Positions 7,601 to 15,684 of a stretch of 64,000 bases of DNA are shown here, one piece after another. The stretch spans positions 62,001 to 126,000 of the forward strand of contig NC_022050.1 of assembly GCF_000444995.1 (NCBI RefSeq), given 5' to 3'. The stretch is from Paracoccus aminophilus JCM 7686 (GTDB lineage Bacteria > Pseudomonadota > Alphaproteobacteria > Rhodobacterales > Rhodobacteraceae). Position numbers and translations under genes: made by a program. Position 1 is the stretch's first letter; the number at the start of each line of letters is the position of its first letter. A model generated the notes under the pieces. The model was given only the letters and a program-made list of their open reading frames with translations. It did not search any database and was not told the DNA's origin.

Positions 7601-8076
7601 CAAGCTGCGAACAGGCCGGCTTGCGTCCTTTCCTGCCGAACTGCCGCCACGGGCAAGGCAAAGCACCAGATGGGATACTGGCAAGGCAGCCAGATCGGCA
7701 CCTGCCGCCCAAGCGCTCGACCGAAAGCCGGGACTATCTGGGCCGGAAGTGCGATCAGAGCGTGCCGCCGATCCACAGAACCCACGATCAAAGAGGCCGG
7801 AAAGAGGGAAGGGCTGAGCCCTGCAGGGCCAACGGTAACCGGCGGGGGAGACGTCAACCTCCGTCCGAGATCGAAAGGCCGGGGCGCGGCACCATCTGAG
7901 AGTTTGCGTCCGTCGCGAGTGAGCCACTACAGGCGCAATTCCCTGCTGCGGCCTGCCGTTGTGGCATTTCTCCTGATGTCAGTACAGCCGCTGCCCCTGT
8001 GCCCTGAGCAAAACAAACCCTCGTCTTTCTGCGCTGCGGCAGCTATTCTTGTCGCAACAGCAAGGGAGACGTGGAC
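7601..8076. other. Tail of DUF736 cassette 1 and cytochrome promoter region
   Basis: From 7601 to about 7885 the sequence is still recognisably related to the other cassettes (shared GATCAAAGAGGCCGGAAAGAGG near 7787 and a final AAAGGCCGG at 7880), with small indels that break reading frames. From about 7890 it is unique and probably holds the cytochrome promoter. No convincing gene was found, although high G+C leaves frames open by chance. Confidence 0.5.
7710..7748. repeat. Inverted copy of a DUF736 coding segment inside its own leader
   Basis: Thirty-nine bases on the plus strand read as KRSTESRDYLGRK and match the minus-strand coding sequence of DUF736 copy 1 at 7040-7078 (KRSTEGRDYLGLK) with about five differences. 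The other cassettes have a shorter, different sequence here that shares only the GCGCTCGACC start. In a leftward transcript this segment would be antisense to the downstream coding region. Confidence 0.6.
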
Positions 8077-8391
8077 ATGAGCCGCTACCTCGCCGCAGCA
8101 ATTATCTTTTTCGCATTGCCGGCGCATTCCGATGACATTGCTCGTGGAGCAGCCTTCGCGCAGGAAAACTGTTCACGCTGCCACGCAGTGACGGCTGTGG
8201 ATTACAGTCCCAATCCCCGATCAATCCCGCTACGGTTTCTGGGTCGGCTCTATCCAATCGAGGGCCTGGAAGAGGCCTTGGCAGAGGGCATCATGGTGAG
8301 CCACGAGATGCCGGAGTTCGTTCTGGAAGCTGACGAGATCGCCCCCCTCATCGTCTATCTCGACAGCATCCAGGTGCGCTCGGGCTACTGA
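8077..8391 (+). CDS. Small periplasmic cytochrome c
   Basis: A 104-residue class I-like c-type cytochrome. A signal peptide (MSRYLAAAIIFFALPAHS) precedes DDIARGAAFAQENCSRCHAV with the haem-binding CSRCH. A likely axial methionine is in SHEMPEF. The C-terminal helix (IAPLIVYLDSIQ) is typical. ATG 8077 with AGGGAG upstream is preferred over GTG 8071. It would carry electrons in the periplasm; no oxidase or dehydrogenase partner is adjacent. It is sandwiched between DUF736 cassettes 1 and 2, as if captured by cassette duplication. Confidence 0.88.
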   Translation: MSRYLAAAIIFFALPAHSDDIARGAAFAQENCSRCHAVTAVDYSPNPRSIPLRFLGRLYPIEGLEEALAEGIMVSHEMPEFVLEADEIAPLIVYLDSIQVRSGY

Positions 8392-8454
8392 GCAGCGGGT
8401 GGATAGCGAGACCCGGCAGTGACGTTTTCCGGCCAGCGGTTCGGGCGGCCAAAG

Positions 8455-8476
8455 GCCCCGGCCTTTCGACCGGGGC
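8455..8476 (-). terminator. Hairpin downstream of DUF736 copy 2
   Basis: GCCCCGG and CCGGGGC form a 7-bp stem, followed on the minus strand by a short CTTTGG. It is the second of four equivalent hairpins. Confidence 0.6.
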
Positions 8477-8490
8477 GCTGGTTGGGGAGG

Positions 8491-8814
8491 TCAGTCCCCC
8501 CGGCGGCTGTTGGGGCGCGACCAGATCAGGCTGTGGCCCTCGCCGTCCTCATCGTCGAAGAGGTTGGCGTAGATCGGGTGCGAGAAGCTCGGGTCGTCCA
8601 GCTTCAGGCCCAGATAGTCCCGACCCTCGGTCGAGCGCTTCGACCAGGCGGCGCCGATCTCCGCGCGGCCCACCAGGATCCGGTGCGAAGGTGCGTTCTC
8701 GCCCGTGGCCCGCAGGTCGGGGACGATGCGCACGCCCTTGGCCTGCACGCTCAGGGTGACGATTTCGCCGGTGTATTCGTTGCCGGTCTTCTTGAAGGTG
8801 CCGATGGTCGCCAT
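8491..8814 (-). CDS. DUF736 family protein, copy 2
   Basis: 107 residues, identical to copy 1 except near the C-terminus, where EGHSLIW replaces EGSSLIW and the end is RGD. The start is ATG 8814 with the same GGAGA site. The frame is open further upstream to 9078, but that part belongs to the structured leader and is frame-shifted relative to other copies, so I did not extend the gene. Function unknown. Confidence 0.9.
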   Translation of the reverse strand: MATIGTFKKTGNEYTGEIVTLSVQAKGVRIVPDLRATGENAPSHRILVGRAEIGAAWSKRSTEGRDYLGLKLDDPSFSHPIYANLFDDEDGEGHSLIWSRPNSRRGD

Positions 8815-9160
8815 TGTCTGTCTCCATTCTCTCGTGTTCGGGCCCGCTCCATTGCAGCCTCGATGGCGATCTGGAGGCCGGGGACGACGGTCGGCGCAGT
8901 CCCGTTCGGGACCCTGACAGCACAGGCAGGGCTTTCTTGTCTCCCGCGAGGAATGGGCGAAGCCCAGGGGAAGAAAGCTCAACGACGCTGTTGCGCCGAG
9001 ACGTCGAAGCGCGGCTTCCGCGCTGGTCTTCGGCCAGATCAGCCCATCACAGAGGACGCAGGCGAGCGGTCCCGTCACAACCAGAGAGACAGGAGACAGC
9101 GGCGATCCTGAAGGAACCGGCAGGAAGACCCGTCAGGCAACAACCGGCGATGTTCACCCA
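8815..9160 (-). ncRNA. Structured upstream region of DUF736 copy 2
   Basis: Second copy of the conserved leader. The middle hairpin here is TGGGC-GAA-GCCCA (8954-8966), unlike TGACGGC/GCCGTCA in copy 1, but again fully paired. The first hairpin has loop TT instead of CC. The third (AGCGCGG/CCGCGCT) is unchanged. These differences maintain pairing. Role unknown; regulation of DUF736 translation is the simplest inference. Confidence 0.5.
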
Positions 9161-9511
9161 GGCTGTGAGCAGGCGGGCTTGCGCCCCTCCCCGCCGACTT
9201 GCCGCCACGGGTAAGCGAAGCACCAGATCGTATACTGGCTAGGCCGCCCGATCGGCACCTGCCGCCCATGCGCTCGATCAGGAAAAGGGACAGGGCTGGA
9301 AGCGCGATCAGAGCGTGCCACTGATCCGCAGAACCCACGATCAAAGAGGCCGGAAAGAGGGAAAGACTGAGCCCTGTGCGCTCATGACGACGGGAAAATC
9401 CGACCGACAGCCAACCCTGCGAAAAGCAGGAAGGCCGCGCCATCTCAGCCTCAAGCGTTGATAACAGTTATCAAGCGTGGCATTGTGAAATCAGCATTAG
9501 CGGAGGCCGCG
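9161..9511. other. Tail of DUF736 cassette 2 and parDE promoter region
   Basis: Cassette similarity continues to about 9370 (the conserved GATCAAAGAGGCCGGAAAGAGG is near 9341), then stops. The last ~100 bases before parD contain AT-richer DNA (TTGATAACAGTTATCAAGCG, 9458-9477) with the perfect inverted repeat TTGATAAC/GTTATCAA. That repeat is a good candidate for the ParD autorepression operator. No gene seen. Confidence 0.5.
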
Positions 9512-9769
9512 ATGATCAGTGCCGATCTGGGAACACAGCTGGAGAGCTTCGTGGCGAAGCTGGTCGAAACCGGCCGCTACAACTCCAAGAGCGAGGTTCT
9601 GCGCGAAGGCATCCGCCTGATCCAGGAACGTGAAGCCCGCCTTGCCGTGCTGGATCAGGCCCTGGCCAGGGGGCTCGCAGATGCTGATGCCGGGCGGGTC
9701 AAACTGGCCGGTGACGTCTTCGCGCGGCTTGAGGCCAAGTATCAGGCGATGGGCGAACCGGCGAAATGA
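9512..9769 (+). CDS. parD: ParD-like antitoxin
   Basis: 85-residue antitoxin with an N-terminal ribbon-helix-helix (MISADLGTQLESFVAKLVETGRYN) and the family phrase SKSEVLREGIRLIQERE. The C-terminal part would wrap the toxin. ATG 9512 follows GGAGG by five bases; a longer frame from 9458 lacks a site. Its stop overlaps the parE start (ATGA), the usual coupling in this family. An inverted repeat at 9458-9477 is the likely operator. Confidence 0.93.
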   Translation: MISADLGTQLESFVAKLVETGRYNSKSEVLREGIRLIQEREARLAVLDQALARGLADADAGRVKLAGDVFARLEAKYQAMGEPAK

Positions 9770-10065
9770 TCGTCGAGATCACCGCCGAGGCCGAAGCGGA
9801 TCTGGAAGCCATCGGCGACTACATCGCACGGGACAATCCCGCCCGCGCGGTCAGCTTTGTCCGCGAGCTCGGGCGCAGCTGCATGGATATGGCCGACTTC
9901 CCCGAGGCCTGGCCGGTCATCCCACGATATGAGACGCAAAGCATCCGGCGCCGCGTGCATGGGCGCTACCTGATCTTCTACCAGATCCGCGGGGACAAGG
10001 TGACAGTGCTTCACGTCCTGAATGGCGCGATGGACGTTGAGGCGATCCTGTTCCCGCAAGGCTGA
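9766..10065 (+). CDS. parE: ParE-like toxin (RelE/ParE superfamily)
   Basis: 99-residue toxin with the ParE pattern: ITAEAEADLEAIGDYIARDNPARA, then RYETQSIRRRVHGRYLIFYQI and VTVLHVLNGAMDVEAILF. ParE toxins usually act on DNA gyrase, which is family knowledge and not shown here. It is the second gene of an overlapping operon. It probably helps hold the element in the cell. Confidence 0.93.
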   Translation: MIVEITAEAEADLEAIGDYIARDNPARAVSFVRELGRSCMDMADFPEAWPVIPRYETQSIRRRVHGRYLIFYQIRGDKVTVLHVLNGAMDVEAILFPQG

Positions 10066-10067
10066 GG

Positions 10068-10778
10068 TCAGTGAACAGCGCCGCAGCATTTCTTGTACTT
10101 GCGCCCTGAGCCGCAACTGCACGCATCATTGCGACCGGGCTTCGGTGAAGCTGAGGGCGCAGCAGCCAGATTGGCTGCCAGCGGCAGACCGGGCATGGAT
10201 TTCGCCGTATGCGCCTTGGCAAAGGCGTTCAGATCCTCGACCATATCGGGGATCAGATCATGGGCCTCGCGCGACAGTTTTGTAGCCTTCCAGCCCTTCC
10301 CTTCGGCGAATCCGGTCGAGATACGCGAGAGTTTGTCTACGAGATCCAGCGCCTTCTTCGCCCGCCGGTCCTTGCTGTCCTCGATCAGATCCCAGGCGTC
10401 AGGCCGCAGTCGCATCGCCGCGACGAAACCCATCATCCAGAACTCCCAGATGATATCCCCGTTGCGCTGATCCTCGTCGAGGACGGGGAAATACTCCCCC
10501 GGGATCATCAGCATTCCGGCAACGCGGTTGTAATGCGCCATGATGAGATCGAGAGCCGCCTGAAGCTCTTCGGCGCTGTCGAACTCCGGCGGGCCGCCAG
10601 TCCCCCAAACCTCGGCAAGCCAGACCGAGGGCGAAATCATTTCCGGACAGGTGATGAGACCCGCGCAAAAACCATCGAATTCGGCAAGGATCATCGGATC
10701 GTTGTCTTCGGGCAGCGCCGAAAGCACCGCATCGAGGCGATCGAGGTCTTCATCGCTATGCCAAAGTGCAATCGTCAT
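10068..10778 (-). CDS. UPF0149/YecA-like protein with SEC-C zinc motif
   Basis: 236 residues. The main part (SDEDLDRLDAVLSALPEDNDPM, LAEFDGFCAGLITCPE, and the WEFWMMGFVAAM region) matches the YgfB/YecA helical family. The last 20 residues hold the zinc-binding SEC-C motif CSCGSGRKYKKCCG, also seen at the end of SecA. I start at ATG 10778 (MTIALWHSDEDL); the frame to 10898 is not supported by composition. The gene converges on parE with two bases between the stops. Role not established. Confidence 0.88.
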   Translation of the reverse strand: MTIALWHSDEDLDRLDAVLSALPEDNDPMILAEFDGFCAGLITCPEMISPSVWLAEVWGTGGPPEFDSAEELQAALDLIMAHYNRVAGMLMIPGEYFPVLDEDQRNGDIIWEFWMMGFVAAMRLRPDAWDLIEDSKDRRAKKALDLVDKLSRISTGFAEGKGWKATKLSREAHDLIPDMVEDLNAFAKAHTAKSMPGLPLAANLAAAPSASPKPGRNDACSCGSGRKYKKCCGAVH

Positions 10779-10887
10779 CTTGAGCCTGCCGTCAGGGAGT
10801 ACGTTCGTTCCTTTTCTACACGAGTTCGCTTTACTGCAAAACACCAGGTCGCAACTCAGAGCCGACGGAGCGCGTGTGGGGTGGCGC

Positions 10888-11814
10888 TTACGCGCCACTC
10901 TTCGCCATACGGTAGACAGGGATACCCATCTTGCGGGCCTTATCGGCCAGGTTTTCCTGGATGCCCGTGCCAGGGAAGATGATGACCCCGATCGGCAGAC
11001 AGTCTAGCATCTGGTCATTGCGCTTGAAGGGGGCCGCCTTGGCGTGTTTGGTCCAGTCCGGCTTGAAGGCGACCTGCGGCACCTTGCGGTTGCTGGCCCA
11101 GGTTGCGGCGATGCGCTCGGCCCCCTTCGGGCTACCACCATGCATCAAGACCATATCGGGATGCTTGGCGCGGATCTGATCGAGACGATCCCAGATCGTG
11201 CGGTGATCAGTGGTATCCCCGCCCGAGAAGGCAACCTTCGGCCCCGGCGGCACCAGCATCTCAGTCTCTGCGATCTTTTTGGCTGCGAGGAAATCGCGGC
11301 TGTCGATCATCGCTGCGGTCAGATGGCGATGGTTGGTGCGCGATCCCGAGCGCGGTGCCCAATGGGTGCCGGTCACGCGCAGGAAGATGTCGGCGGCGGT
11401 TTCGCGGAAGAGTTCCAGGCTCTCGCGGCGTTCGATCAGATTGCCGCCGATGCCGATCAGGCTCTCGAGCTGGACGGATTTAACTTCGCTGCCATCCTGC
11501 TCGCGCTGAAGGCGTTTCTGCGCCTGCTCGTTGTCATCCAGTTTGCGCTCGATCCGCTCTGCGGCGCGGTGGAAAGTGTTGACGGTCGACCAAAGGATTT
11601 CGTCGAGGTCGAAATCGAGGCTGGTATCGGCCATGGTGGAGATGAGGGCGTCGAAGATGTCGGAGACCGCGCTCTGGATGGCCTGGTCTTCAGGGGTGGG
11701 CCGGGGATCTGCCTCGCCCTCGGCGGGACGATAGCCATAGAGCTGCATGTCCTCGATGATATGGCCGGTCGGGGAAATGGTGTGATCGGGCTCGAAACTA
11801 TCCTGGGCAAACAT
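10888..11814 (-). CDS. DUF2493 (SLOG-like) protein
   Basis: 308 residues. The N-terminal two-thirds are helical and charged (coiled-coil-like around ERIERKLDDNEQAQKRLQREQ). The C-terminal ~110 residues form a Rossmann-like DUF2493 domain: VAFSGGDTTDHRTIWDRLD, VLMHGGSPKGAERIAATWA and IIFPGTGIQENLADKARKMG. SLOG folds bind nucleotides or nucleotide-derived signals; what this one binds is unknown. ATG 11814 has AGGA eight bases upstream. This family is a regular companion of Toprim, DUF932 and strawberry-notch genes on alphaproteobacterial plasmids, as here. Confidence 0.85.
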   Translation of the reverse strand: MFAQDSFEPDHTISPTGHIIEDMQLYGYRPAEGEADPRPTPEDQAIQSAVSDIFDALISTMADTSLDFDLDEILWSTVNTFHRAAERIERKLDDNEQAQKRLQREQDGSEVKSVQLESLIGIGGNLIERRESLELFRETAADIFLRVTGTHWAPRSGSRTNHRHLTAAMIDSRDFLAAKKIAETEMLVPPGPKVAFSGGDTTDHRTIWDRLDQIRAKHPDMVLMHGGSPKGAERIAATWASNRKVPQVAFKPDWTKHAKAAPFKRNDQMLDCLPIGVIIFPGTGIQENLADKARKMGIPVYRMAKSGA

Positions 11815-11950
11815 GGGATGCATCCTTCGGCTTGGACCGCGACCGTCGCGGCCTTCTGGCGACGACAAGCCCACGGGCGCTCCGGCCGGGCAGCCCGCGC
11901 ACCCGCGGGCCTTGATGGCAAAGCCCGGCTGATTTGCTTCGCGATGTAAA

Positions 11951-11968
11951 GGCGGGGCCTGCCCCGCC
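11951..11968 (-). terminator. Perfect hairpin downstream of the Toprim gene
   Basis: GGCGGGGC-CT-GCCCCGCC, followed on the minus strand by TTTACATC. It lies 160 bases behind the Toprim stop and ahead of the DUF2493 start. The whole 11815-12128 gap is G+C rich and holds no gene I can support. Confidence 0.5.
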
Positions 11969-12128
11969 GACGGAAATCAGTCGGGCGCCGCCATTGCCGG
12001 GCCGGAGCGCTTGTGGGCCGCTCGCCCTCTGAGAAGGCCTCGGCGCGGTCCTCTTGCCGAAGGGGGTTGCTTCCCCTGTCCGCCCGGGCAGGAGCGCGCC
12101 CGCCCGATCACCTCCCGTTCCCGGCAGA

Positions 12129-13172
12129 TCAGCGAAGGGTCATGAAGCGGCTGACGTCCTCGGGGGCGAGTTGCCCCCGGACCTGCGCCCGAAGTGCCTC
12201 CAGACCCGGCCCCAGGAGATCGTCGTTGAAATCCCCCAGCATGGGCGAGAGCGTGATGGCCTCGATACCGGCCTCGTGCGCCCGGGCGATCAGGCTGTCC
12301 CGCGCGCCATCGCCGGCGGGATCGTCGTCGCGGATGATATAGAGCCTGCGCAGAGTTGCCGGGAACAGGATGGCTGCGAGATGTCCCGCCGAGAGAGCCG
12401 CAACCATCGGCATCTTTGGTAAGATCTGGCGCAGCGAGAGCACGGTCTCGATGCCCTCCCCTGCCGCCATGACATCCTGCGCGTAATCAAACCGGACCGC
12501 GTTGCCGAGCAGGTCCCCCATCGCCTTTCGCGGTGGGTCGAGAGGCGCTTTCCCACTGCCGTCGCGGCTGAGCCAGGTGCGGTGCACGCCGGTGAGATTG
12601 CCCTCGAGATCGGTGATCTTGCCGATCAATGCGGGCCAGGTCTCGGTCGGACCCACGCCTTCCGGACGGTAGAAGCAGTCTGGGTGGAAGCGGAGGCTGT
12701 CCGTGTCGCGCAGATCCGTCAGGCCGCGTTTGCGCAGATAGGTGCCGGCCAGCGTGCCCCGGATGGACCGGGACATGCGCCAGAGCCGTTCGGCAGCGTC
12801 AGGTGATCCGGAAGGAGCTGGTACCGACTTGCGTTTCTTCGCCTCCGGTGCCGGTTCCAACTGTGGCAGGCTGAGGAAGCGCCGCGCTTCCTCGGCCACA
12901 TCGGCGAAGTCGCTGAGGCGAAGGCTTTCGCGGATCACATCGAGCAGATCACCGTGCTCGGCCGTAGCGCTATCGGTCCACTTTCCAGCAGCACCTTTGC
13001 CCGACGCCGGGCCCGTCAGGCGGACGAACATCGACCGCCCCGGTTCATTGCGCACATCGCCGACCTGCCAGTAATTGCCCTGTTTGCGGCCATTCGACAG
13101 ATAGTGCCGACACACCGCCTCGGCCTGTTGGCCAAGACGGTGCGACAGATCGGCGGCATCGATGCGAGCCAT
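12129..13172 (-). CDS. Toprim-domain primase-like protein
   Basis: 347 residues with an N-terminal DUF7146-like region. The Toprim core is at residues ~235-300: GEGIETVLSLRQ supplies the conserved glutamate and YIIRDDDPAGDGAR the metal-binding acidic triad. The gap between them is of normal size. Such proteins are thought to act in plasmid replication or transfer as DnaG-like primases; no helicase domain is fused. ATG 13172 follows AGGAGG by seven bases. The gene diverges from brnT across a 70-base gap. Confidence 0.85.
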   Translation of the reverse strand: MARIDAADLSHRLGQQAEAVCRHYLSNGRKQGNYWQVGDVRNEPGRSMFVRLTGPASGKGAAGKWTDSATAEHGDLLDVIRESLRLSDFADVAEEARRFLSLPQLEPAPEAKKRKSVPAPSGSPDAAERLWRMSRSIRGTLAGTYLRKRGLTDLRDTDSLRFHPDCFYRPEGVGPTETWPALIGKITDLEGNLTGVHRTWLSRDGSGKAPLDPPRKAMGDLLGNAVRFDYAQDVMAAGEGIETVLSLRQILPKMPMVAALSAGHLAAILFPATLRRLYIIRDDDPAGDGARDSLIARAHEAGIEAITLSPMLGDFNDDLLGPGLEALRAQVRGQLAPEDVSRFMTLR

Positions 13173-13213
13173 CACGACACCTCCTGCCGAAAATAACTAT
13201 ACACACTTTTATT

Positions 13214-13227
13214 GTGCCGTGAGGCAC
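13214..13227. promoter_or_regulatory. Inverted repeat upstream of brnT
   Basis: GTGCC-GTGA-GGCAC lies 20 bases before brnT in AT-richer DNA (ATAACTATACACAC just upstream). BrnA antitoxins repress their own operon, so this is a candidate BrnA operator. Inference from position only. Confidence 0.35.
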
Positions 13228-13246
13228 GTTGCCCTATCTTGAGCGC

Positions 13247-13513
13247 ATGGATCTGGACTGGGACGAAGACAAACGCGCGCGCACCCTGCAGGAACGGGGC
13301 CTCGACTTTGCCGATGTTGCCGCGGCGCGTTGGGATGACGCCCTGACCGCCGAGGATCTGCGGGAGGGATACGGCGAGCGCCGCCTTGTCAGCCTCGTCC
13401 CGATCCATGACCGGCTTTGCGTGGTGGCCTGGTGCGTCCGCGGCAAGGCGCTGCGGGTGATCAGCCTGCGCAAGGCCAACACAAGGGAAAGGAAGCGCTA
13501 TGAACAAGGATAG
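13247..13513 (+). CDS. brnT: BrnT-family toxin
   Basis: 88-residue toxin of the BrnT family, a RelE-like ribonuclease fold. MDLDWDEDKRARTLQERGLDF and ADVAAARWDDALTAEDLREGYGERR are the family hallmarks. VVAWCVRGKALRVISLRKANTRERKRYE is the conserved C-terminal strand and helix with the basic residues. A TTG at 13229 would add six residues. It overlaps the antitoxin gene by 14 bases. Toxin first is the normal order for this family. Confidence 0.93.
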   Translation: MDLDWDEDKRARTLQERGLDFADVAAARWDDALTAEDLREGYGERRLVSLVPIHDRLCVVAWCVRGKALRVISLRKANTRERKRYEQG

Positions 13514-13721
13514 GCCGCTGATCGATAGCGATGGCGAGGTCGGCGATCTCGGCGACAGCTTCTTCGCCACCGCTCGGCGTGGACGCCCGGCACTATTGCC
13601 GGGCGAGAAGAAGGTTCGGATGAACCTGATGATCGACGCCGACATCGCCGCAAAGCTGAACGAAGTCGGCAACAAGAGCGCCTTCGTCACCGAGGCGCTG
13701 CGGAAAGCGTTGGCAGGATAG
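13500..13721 (+). CDS. brnA: BrnA-family antitoxin
   Basis: 73-residue antitoxin ending in a ribbon-helix-helix (KVRMNLMIDADIAAKLNEVGNK, then FVTEALRKAL), with a polar toxin-binding N-terminus and the GRPALLPGEKK linker typical of BrnA. It is translationally coupled to brnT. It converges on the interrupted strawberry-notch gene, four bases away. Confidence 0.9.
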   Translation: MNKDRPLIDSDGEVGDLGDSFFATARRGRPALLPGEKKVRMNLMIDADIAAKLNEVGNKSAFVTEALRKALAG

Positions 13722-13725
13722 GTCA

Positions 13726-15510
13726 TCATGCCGCCTCCCGCACGGTGATACGGCTGATCGGATAGACCGCGAGCAGTTTGCCGAGGATGTCGGTGCCATT
13801 TGCACCCACCGGCACGAAGAAGCGCAGCTTCCAGGAGATGATCTCGCTGAAGAGCCCCCAAGCCCGCAGCCGCTCGCGCATCGCTTCCGAGAAGCCGGTC
13901 AGTTCGATCCGGTTCGCGCCCATCACCCGCGAGCGACGCAGTTGCAGGCCCTCGGCAAGATCGAGGACGGTCCGCCCGTCGAGCAATGCGGCGTAGGCCT
14001 GATCCGGGGTCAGGCTGGACGCTCCGCTTGCGGTGGCGTTCGTGGCCCAGGCGGGCGAGACCCGGCGGCCGATGATGCGCTCGCCGTCATCGGTCTGCAG
14101 GCGATAGACGCGGGTCTCATCTTGCGGCAGGCGCTTCCATACCGGCAGCAGCAACCCCGAAACCACATGCAGCGTGGCATCCGAGAACTCCGGCACATCG
14201 GCGACCTCGGCCCGCCATGCGGCCGCGAAGGTCTTACTGTCAGTCTCAACCCAAAGCGTGTCACTCATCATCCTGACGGACATGCTGAAGGCTTCCATCG
14301 GCCGGATCAAGCGCACACGACGTTCTATCTCGCCATCGTCAAGCATGATCGAGGTGGTCGGCACCTGCACGGCCGCCCGGCCGGATCGGCTGTTCACCAG
14401 CAGGACCGCGCGCGGATCATCCAACTCGTCGAGGGCGGCATCGAGCAGCAGGGGCGTATTGCGCCGCCGCTCGGTGATGGTCAGAAGCCTCGTCTCGGCC
14501 CCGGTGCCGGGATGGGAGTAGATCACCTGCCGGTCGGTAACGGTGAAGCTTTCGGCCTTCAGCGTCTCGAGACCCAGATCATAGATCCCCGCCGCGATCG
14601 CCCCCTCGACCTTGGCCTCCAGCAGCTGCTCGAAAGCGGTGAAGAGGATGCCTTGCAGCTCGATGGTCAGCGCCAGCAGGCGGTTGAGAAAGGTGGTGAT
14701 CGGCGGCAGCTCATCTTTGATGCCATTGCTGTCCATCAGCTTCAGGCCGGTGGCGGATTCAAACCGCTCCAGCGAACAACCATCGACCTTGCCGCGGACC
14801 AACAGGAGGTAGAGCTGGCGTAGGGCAGCCCGGGCATAGGGGCTTTCCAGATTGTCTTCGGGGCGGAACAGTCCCTGCCCGCCGGTCTGGCGCTGCCCGC
14901 GGGTGATCGCCCCGAGCGTGTCGAGCCGCCGCGCGATCGTGCTGAGGAAGCGCTTTTCGGCCTTCACATCAGTCGCAATCGGCCGAAAGAGGGGTGGCTG
15001 CGCCTGATTGGTGCGATTGGTGCGCCCAAGGCCCTGAATGGCGGTATCGGCCTTCCAGCCCGGTTCCAGCAGATAATGCACGCGCAGGCGTTGGTTCCGC
15101 GCCGAGAGTTCGGCGTGATAGCTGCGGCCCGTGCCGCCCGCATCCGAGAAGACGAGGATGCGCTTGCTGTCATCCATAAAGGCCTGGGTCTCGGCGAGAT
15201 TGGCCGAAGGTGCGCGGTTCTCGACAGCAAGTCGCGCCGCCGGGCCTTCGCCTTTGCGGACGATCCGTCTCGAGCGCCCCGTGACCTCAGCCACCATCTC
15301 CGTTCCAAAGTGCTGGACGATCTGATCGAGCGCCCCCGGCACCGGCGGCAGGCCCGCCAGATGCTCGATCATGGCGTCGCGTCGGGAGACCGCCTCCCGG
15401 CTCTCGACGGGCTGGCCATCCCGGAACACCGGCCGCGAGCTGACGTTGCCCTCCCCGTCGCTGAAGGGCTCGTAGAGCTGCACCGGGAAGGAATGCTGCA
15501 GGTAGCTCAT
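13726..15510 (-). pseudogene. Strawberry-notch helicase/methyltransferase, C-terminal half
   Basis: The last 594 residues of a strawberry-notch (SNO) protein, starting at MSYLQHSFPVQLYE. It has the second helicase domain (RILVFSDAGGTGRSYH, AIQGLGRTNRTNQAQPP) and the SNO C-terminal domain. The N-terminal 850 residues lie at 21871-24420, separated by RIT element 1. Joining the halves at the shared GTC gives one frame (REYV-MSYLQHS) of about 1444 residues, a normal length. The frame also runs into the repeat of the element, where GGAG and ATG 15576 could start a separate C-terminal polypeptide. Confidence 0.9.
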
Positions 15511-15684
15511 GACATAATATGCTGCGCCCGCGTTATGCAGAGCGCGGCGCTTCATGTCTTTGATATGATGTTTCATTTCGGGATCTCCACTTGGCATAAT
15601 CATGATGCCTCTGCTTTCAACCGCAGAAGGACACCCCGACATGACCTCCCCCTCCAACTCTCACCCCGGCAGCGCGGCAGCCGC
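15511..15684. repeat. Left terminal inverted repeat of RIT element 1
   Basis: 174 bases, matching 21677-21850 in inverted orientation with two mismatches. Recurring CATAAT, TTATGC and GATATGATG words in the outer half look like recombinase arm or core sites. The repeat also holds coding signals: an inward AGAAGGA plus ATG 15641 for the first recombinase, and an outward GGAG plus ATG 15576 reading into the host gene. Confidence 0.95.

Noticed and set aside
8815..9078. Extension of DUF736 copy 2 to 195 residues
   Set aside because: The open frame is not kept across the four cassettes because of indels, whereas the paired hairpins are.
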